Assembly: GCA_023388385.1 (NCBI GenBank)
Contig: JAEWGK010000043.1
Span: 1 to 6,581 of the forward strand
Direction: 5' to 3'
DNA: 6,581 nt
Source of the DNA: Actinomycetes bacterium
GTDB taxonomy: Bacteria > Actinomycetota > Actinomycetes > Mycobacteriales > Mycobacteriaceae
Every line of letters starts with the position of its first letter. Positions within the stretch are counted from its first letter, which is position 1. Below are positions 5,854 through 6,581 of this stretch, in pieces. The notes beneath the pieces are model-generated. The model worked only from the letters and a program-made list of their open reading frames with translations, had not been told where the DNA came from and did no database searches. A program made the position numbers and the translations under genes.

Positions 5854-5904
5854 GTGGAGGAACGTATTCCCGCAACTCGAACGGAGCAGTCGTGGATGAT
5901 GTGA
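5854..5904 (+). other. Possible 16-codon upstream ORF overlapping the glxR start
   Basis: GTG at 5854 opens a frame of 16 sense codons ending at TGA 5902-5904, overlapping the glxR GTG (5892) in a different frame. AGGG at 5845-5848, 5 bases upstream, is a weak candidate ribosome binding site. It could be a leader peptide coupling translation to glxR, or chance. No homologue is recognised, and a short frame like this is expected at random fairly often. Confidence 0.2.
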
Positions 5905-6575
5905 AGGCCATTCTCTCGCGCGCAGGCGTGTTCCAGGGCGTGGACCCGGATGCGGTGAGCTCCCTGCTCGGGGAACTCGAGACCGTCCGCTTCCCGCGGG
6001 GCGCGACCATCTTCAACGAGGGCGAGCCCGGCGACCGGCTGTACATCATCATCAGCGGCAAGGTGAAGCTCGCCCGGCACTCCGCCGACGGCCGCGAAAA
6101 CCTGCTGACCATCATGGGCCCGTCCGACATGTTCGGCGAGCTGTCCATCTTCGACCCGGGCCCGCGCACCTCCTCCGCCGTGTGCGTCACGGAGGTCACC
6201 GCCGCGTCGATGAACTCCGACCTGCTGCACAACTGGGTCGCGGAGCACCCCGACATCACGTCCCAGCTGCTGCGCATGCTGGCGCGCCGCCTGCGCCGGA
6301 CGAACAACTCGCTGGCGGACCTCATCTTCACGGACGTCCCGGGCCGCGTCGCCAAGGCCCTGCTGGGCCTGGCCAACCGGTTCGGCGCACCCGAGGGCCC
6401 GAACCTACGCGTCACCCACGATCTGACGCAGGAGGAGATCGCGCAGCTCGTCGGCGCCTCGCGCGAGACCGTCAACAAGGCCCTCGCCGAGTTCGCCCAC
6501 CGCGGCTGGATCCGCCTGGAGGGCAAGTCGGTGCTCATCACCGACGCCGAGCGCCTGGCGAAGCGCGCCCGCTAG
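5892..6575 (+). CDS. glxR: GlxR, cAMP-binding CRP/FNR-family global transcription regulator
   Basis: The 227-residue regulator has the length I recall for C. glutamicum GlxR. The N-terminal cAMP-binding beta-barrel spans about 10-115, with the phosphate-binding cassette [16 protein letters not shown] at 81-96 (Glu83, Arg92, Thr93). The dimerisation C-helix is about 118-142 ([15 protein letters not shown]), and the winged helix-turn-helix has its recognition segment at about 178-201 ([24 protein letters not shown]). Motifs such as [23 protein letters not shown] and [14 protein letters not shown] are characteristic of the actinobacterial CRP group. GlxR binds TGTGA-N6-TCACA boxes and controls carbon metabolism, respiration and many other genes. 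The start is GTG 5892, with GGAG 5 bases upstream (5883-5886). It is transcribed divergently from nth. The stop is 6 bases from the window edge, so no terminator is visible. Confidence 0.97.
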   Translation: MDDVKAILSRAGVFQGVDPDAVSSLLGELETVRFPRGATIFNEGEPGDRLYIIISGKVKLARHSADGRENLLTIMGPSDMFGELSIFDPGPRTSSAVCVTEVTAASMNSDLLHNWVAEHPDITSQLLRMLARRLRRTNNSLADLIFTDVPGRVAKALLGLANRFGAPEGPNLRVTHDLTQEEIAQLVGASRETVNKALAEFAHRGWIRLEGKSVLITDAERLAKRAR

Positions 6576-6581
6576 GGGGCG

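Larger units (their letters stand above)
5591..5891. promoter_or_regulatory. Divergent nth-glxR control region
   Basis: This 301-base gap has no protein-coding gene that I can support on either strand. The segment 5708-5775 is noticeably less GC-rich than the surroundings and is the likely promoter core. It includes CATATG (5756-5761), a -10-like TACAGT (5762-5767) and a candidate CRP/GlxR box (5760-5775). Downstream, in the presumed glxR leader, lie a 17-base inverted repeat (5808-5824), the palindrome CGTTAACG (5825-5832) and a CGGCGT/ACGCCG hairpin (5831-5854). M. tuberculosis has a small membrane protein gene (Rv3675) between nth and crp; no counterpart is seen here. Confidence 0.6.

Noticed and set aside
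5601..6248. Minus-strand open frame opposite the glxR promoter and 5' half
   Set aside because: It is antisense to glxR, an unambiguous gene, and has no recognisable domain or ribosome binding site support.

Overview
The window is a GC-rich, densely packed chromosomal segment of an actinobacterium, most likely a high-GC Corynebacterium or a close relative within Mycobacteriales. The best indicator is the right-hand gene, which reads as a near-identical GlxR (the cAMP-dependent CRP/FNR regulator of corynebacteria). The gene order also matches, from memory, the M. tuberculosis block Rv3669-Rv3676 (holin-like membrane protein, alpha/beta hydrolase, MarP protease, Nudix hydrolase, thioredoxin-like protein, Nth, CRP). 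Five of the eight genes start with GTG. I see no mobile element, CRISPR array, tRNA or rRNA, and I regard this as a conserved core locus rather than a novel accessory system.

Layout. (1) 1-421, minus: 5' part of a conserved actinobacterial protein of unknown function, running off the left edge. (2) 422-602: divergent intergenic region with several short palindromes. (3) 603-2122, plus: a small two-helix membrane protein of the actinobacterial holin-like family, then 17 bases later an alpha/beta hydrolase whose nucleophile elbow has no obvious Ser, Asp or Cys. (4) 2123-2146: short convergent gap with a GC-rich stem. (5) 5590 down to 2147, minus: a four-gene operon read in the order nth, TlpA/thioredoxin-like, Nudix CoA pyrophosphatase, marP. 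Each junction is a 4-base stop/start overlap (GTGA, GTGA, ATGA), so the genes are probably translationally coupled. (6) 5591-5891: 301-base divergent control region with a candidate CRP/GlxR box, a possible glxR -10 element, a 17-base inverted repeat, a second hairpin and a possible 16-codon upstream ORF. (7) 5892-6575, plus: glxR.

Working together: the minus-strand operon combines DNA base-excision repair (Nth), an extracytoplasmic thiol-disulfide protein (TlpA-like), a nucleotide/CoA housecleaning enzyme (Nudix) and a membrane-tethered periplasmic serine protease (MarP). This looks like a stress and maintenance set. MarP keeps the cysteine pair that forms a disulfide in the mycobacterial enzyme, so the thioredoxin-like protein encoded two genes upstream is a plausible, unproven partner. 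GlxR may control its own promoter, and possibly nth, through the shared intergenic region.
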